A stretch of DNA of 7,389 nucleotides from Clostridiales bacterium. Lineage in GTDB: Bacteria; Bacillota; Clostridia; Oscillospirales; CAG-272. The stretch's first letter is position 1, and every line of letters starts with the position of its first letter. Shown here piece after piece: positions 6,564 through 7,389 of the stretch. The DNA lies in assembly GCA_018370615.1 (NCBI GenBank), contig JAGZAC010000074.1, positions 1 through 7,389 on the forward strand, given 5' to 3'. The notes below the pieces were generated by a model. That model was not told the origin of the DNA, did no database searches, and saw only the letters and a program-made list of their open reading frames with translations. A program made the translations under genes and the position numbers.

Positions 6564-7230
6564 AGATGATGAATCAATCGCTGCTATTGAACGGGACTAT
6601 CTGGTGCTCAGTGAATTTGAAGTAGATATTGCCGCTACCGGACGTGATGGCATTGCCATGGGACGTTCCGGCAGGTACGACTTAATTTTGCTGGATCTGA
6701 TGCTTCCGGGGATTGACGGACTTGCTGTCTGCCACACGCTGCGCGCGACCTTGGACATTCCCATTTTAATGGTAACGGCACGGCAGGAGGACATTGATAA
6801 AATTAAGGGCCTGGGCATGGGAGCAGATGACTACATCACAAAGCCCTTTTCCCCCAATGTGCTGGTAGCCAGAATTAAGGCCCACCTCGCCCAATATGAC
6901 CGTCTCAAAAAAGCAGGCAGTTCAGACAGAGCACAAATGCAAATGGGCAATATTTTAATACAAGAGGATTCCAGGAGAGTATTTGTAGATGGAGTAGAAG
7001 TGGAATTAAAGAACAAAGAATATGAGCTTTTGCTGTTCCTAATGTCAAACGCGGATATTGTTTTTCGTAAAGAAACCCTGTATGAGCGAATTTGGGGCTG
7101 TGATGCAATGGGGGACAATGCGACTGTCGCTGTTCATATCAACCGGCTGCGGGAGAAAATCGAAAAGATTCCCTCTGCGCCGCGCTATATCCAAACAGTT
7201 TGGGGTGTCGGATATCGGTTCAAGCCTTAA
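6541..7230 (+). CDS. OmpR/PhoB-family response regulator
   Basis: This is a cytosolic transcription factor of 229 aa activated by phosphotransfer from the adjoining kinase. The receiver domain (about 1-118) has the acidic pair Asp9-Asp10, phospho-acceptor Asp52 in LILLDLMLPG, Thr79, Tyr98 and Lys101 in ITKPF. After a linker, the winged-helix DNA-binding domain (about 132-228) has the usual LKNKEYELL, the recognition-helix region VAVHINRLREKIE and the terminal WGVGYRF. The ATG lies inside the last codons of the kinase gene, a 23-nt overlap in a different frame that suggests translational coupling; its own ribosome site (AAAAGGA, ending about 8 nt upstream) is modest. Direct-repeat sites of the kind this family binds occur just before the operon's pump gene (2603-2641), so autoregulation is plausible. 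No terminator hairpin with a T-run is seen after the stop. Confidence 0.94.
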   Translation: MKRILIIEDDESIAAIERDYLVLSEFEVDIAATGRDGIAMGRSGRYDLILLDLMLPGIDGLAVCHTLRATLDIPILMVTARQEDIDKIKGLGMGADDYITKPFSPNVLVARIKAHLAQYDRLKKAGSSDRAQMQMGNILIQEDSRRVFVDGVEVELKNKEYELLLFLMSNADIVFRKETLYERIWGCDAMGDNATVAVHINRLREKIEKIPSAPRYIQTVWGVGYRFKP

Positions 7231-7236
7231 ACAACT

Positions 7237-7248
7237 CTGTTTCAACAG
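7237..7248. repeat. Short palindrome before the flippase gene
   Basis: CTGTT and AACAG flank a TC centre. At most a 4-bp stem with a 4-nt loop can form, and no T-run follows, so it is neither a terminator nor a strong operator candidate. A looser pair, CTGTTT (2632-2637) and AAACAG (2645-2650), occurs before the ATPase; the resemblance may be chance. Confidence 0.2.
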
Positions 7249-7272
7249 CGGATATTACGGAGGTAAATCCCT

Positions 7273-7389
7273 ATGAACTCCTATGGACGTCTAATCTCAA
7301 ATACCTTTCTTTTTTCCGTCAGTACGTTCGGCTCCAAGATCCTTGTCTTTCTTCTGACGCCATTTTACATCCGTCATCACACGCTGCAC
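7273..7389 (+). CDS. Wzx-like oligosaccharide flippase, N-terminal fragment (3'-partial)
   Basis: An ATG at 7273 with GGAGG at 7259-7263 (9-nt spacer) opens a frame that stays open for 39 codons to the window edge. The peptide begins MNSYGRLISNTFLFSVSTFG, then has a Gly-Ser-Lys followed by a hydrophobic run and PFYIR. This layout (short basic start, first helix with Thr-Phe-Gly-Ser-Lys, then Pro-Phe-Tyr) is the usual opening of polysaccharide-transport (PST/MOP) flippases, which move undecaprenyl-linked oligosaccharides across the membrane. It lies 42 nt after the response regulator on the same strand and could be the next gene of the operon, with the possible consequence that envelope polysaccharide export is co-expressed with the pump and sensor. 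Only the first helix is visible, so the family call is moderate. Confidence 0.65.
   Translation, partial: MNSYGRLISNTFLFSVSTFGSKILVFLLTPFYIRHHTLH

Noticed and set aside
1..7389. CRISPR array, tRNA, rRNA, insertion sequence or defence system
   Set aside because: No regularly spaced long direct repeats, tRNA-like folds, transposase motifs or terminal inverted repeats were seen. All large frames are ordinary envelope, transport or regulatory genes without frameshifts.

Overview
The window looks like chromosomal DNA from a low-to-mid GC Gram-positive bacterium, most likely a Clostridia-type Bacillota (an Oscillospiraceae or Ruminococcaceae relative is a guess). The grounds are strong AGGAGG-type ribosome sites, TTG and GTG starts, a Bacillota-type secreted polysaccharide deacetylase, a DhaS-like TetR regulator, a CtpE/Exp7-like P-type ATPase, and meso-diaminopimelate dehydrogenase, a marker of DAP-type peptidoglycan. 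No phage, transposon, CRISPR, rRNA or tRNA sequence was found.

Layout. (1) Positions 1-897 (+) hold the 3' part of ddh; roughly the first 26 residues lie outside the window. (2) Positions 901-1725 (-) hold a secreted NodB-fold polysaccharide deacetylase that ends 3 nt from the ddh stop in a tail-to-tail arrangement. It is best started at a TTG. (3) Positions 1726-2025 are a divergent intergenic region with a 15-bp A/T-flanked hairpin, a 17-nt inverted repeat that could be an operator, and a good sigma-A promoter for the next gene. (4) Positions 2026-2601 (+) encode a TetR-family regulator. (5) Positions 2602-2688 are a short AT-rich region carrying four xxTTTA hexamers at exact 11-bp spacing, the architecture bound by OmpR/PhoP-type response regulators. 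(6) From 2689 a compact plus-strand operon runs: P-type cation ATPase (2689-5052), membrane sensor histidine kinase (5085-6563), and OmpR-family response regulator (6541-7230, overlapping the kinase by 23 nt). (7) The start of a Wzx-type oligosaccharide flippase (7273 to the window end) follows 42 nt after the regulator.

How the parts may fit together (inference): a cation pump is co-transcribed with its own two-component system and sits behind a TetR repressor gene. The phased repeats just before the pump are a plausible binding site for the two-component regulator, giving autoregulation. The overall logic would resemble PhoP control of a P-type ATPase, although the pump belongs to a different subfamily. 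The flanking genes (ddh, deacetylase, flippase) all concern the cell envelope.

The two most interesting points are the phased repeats and the ion-site residues of the pump. Its usual M4 glutamate (SERCA E309) is a lysine, and an M5 lysine aligns with the lysine that is distinctive of gastric H,K-ATPase. No wholly new multi-gene system is evident.
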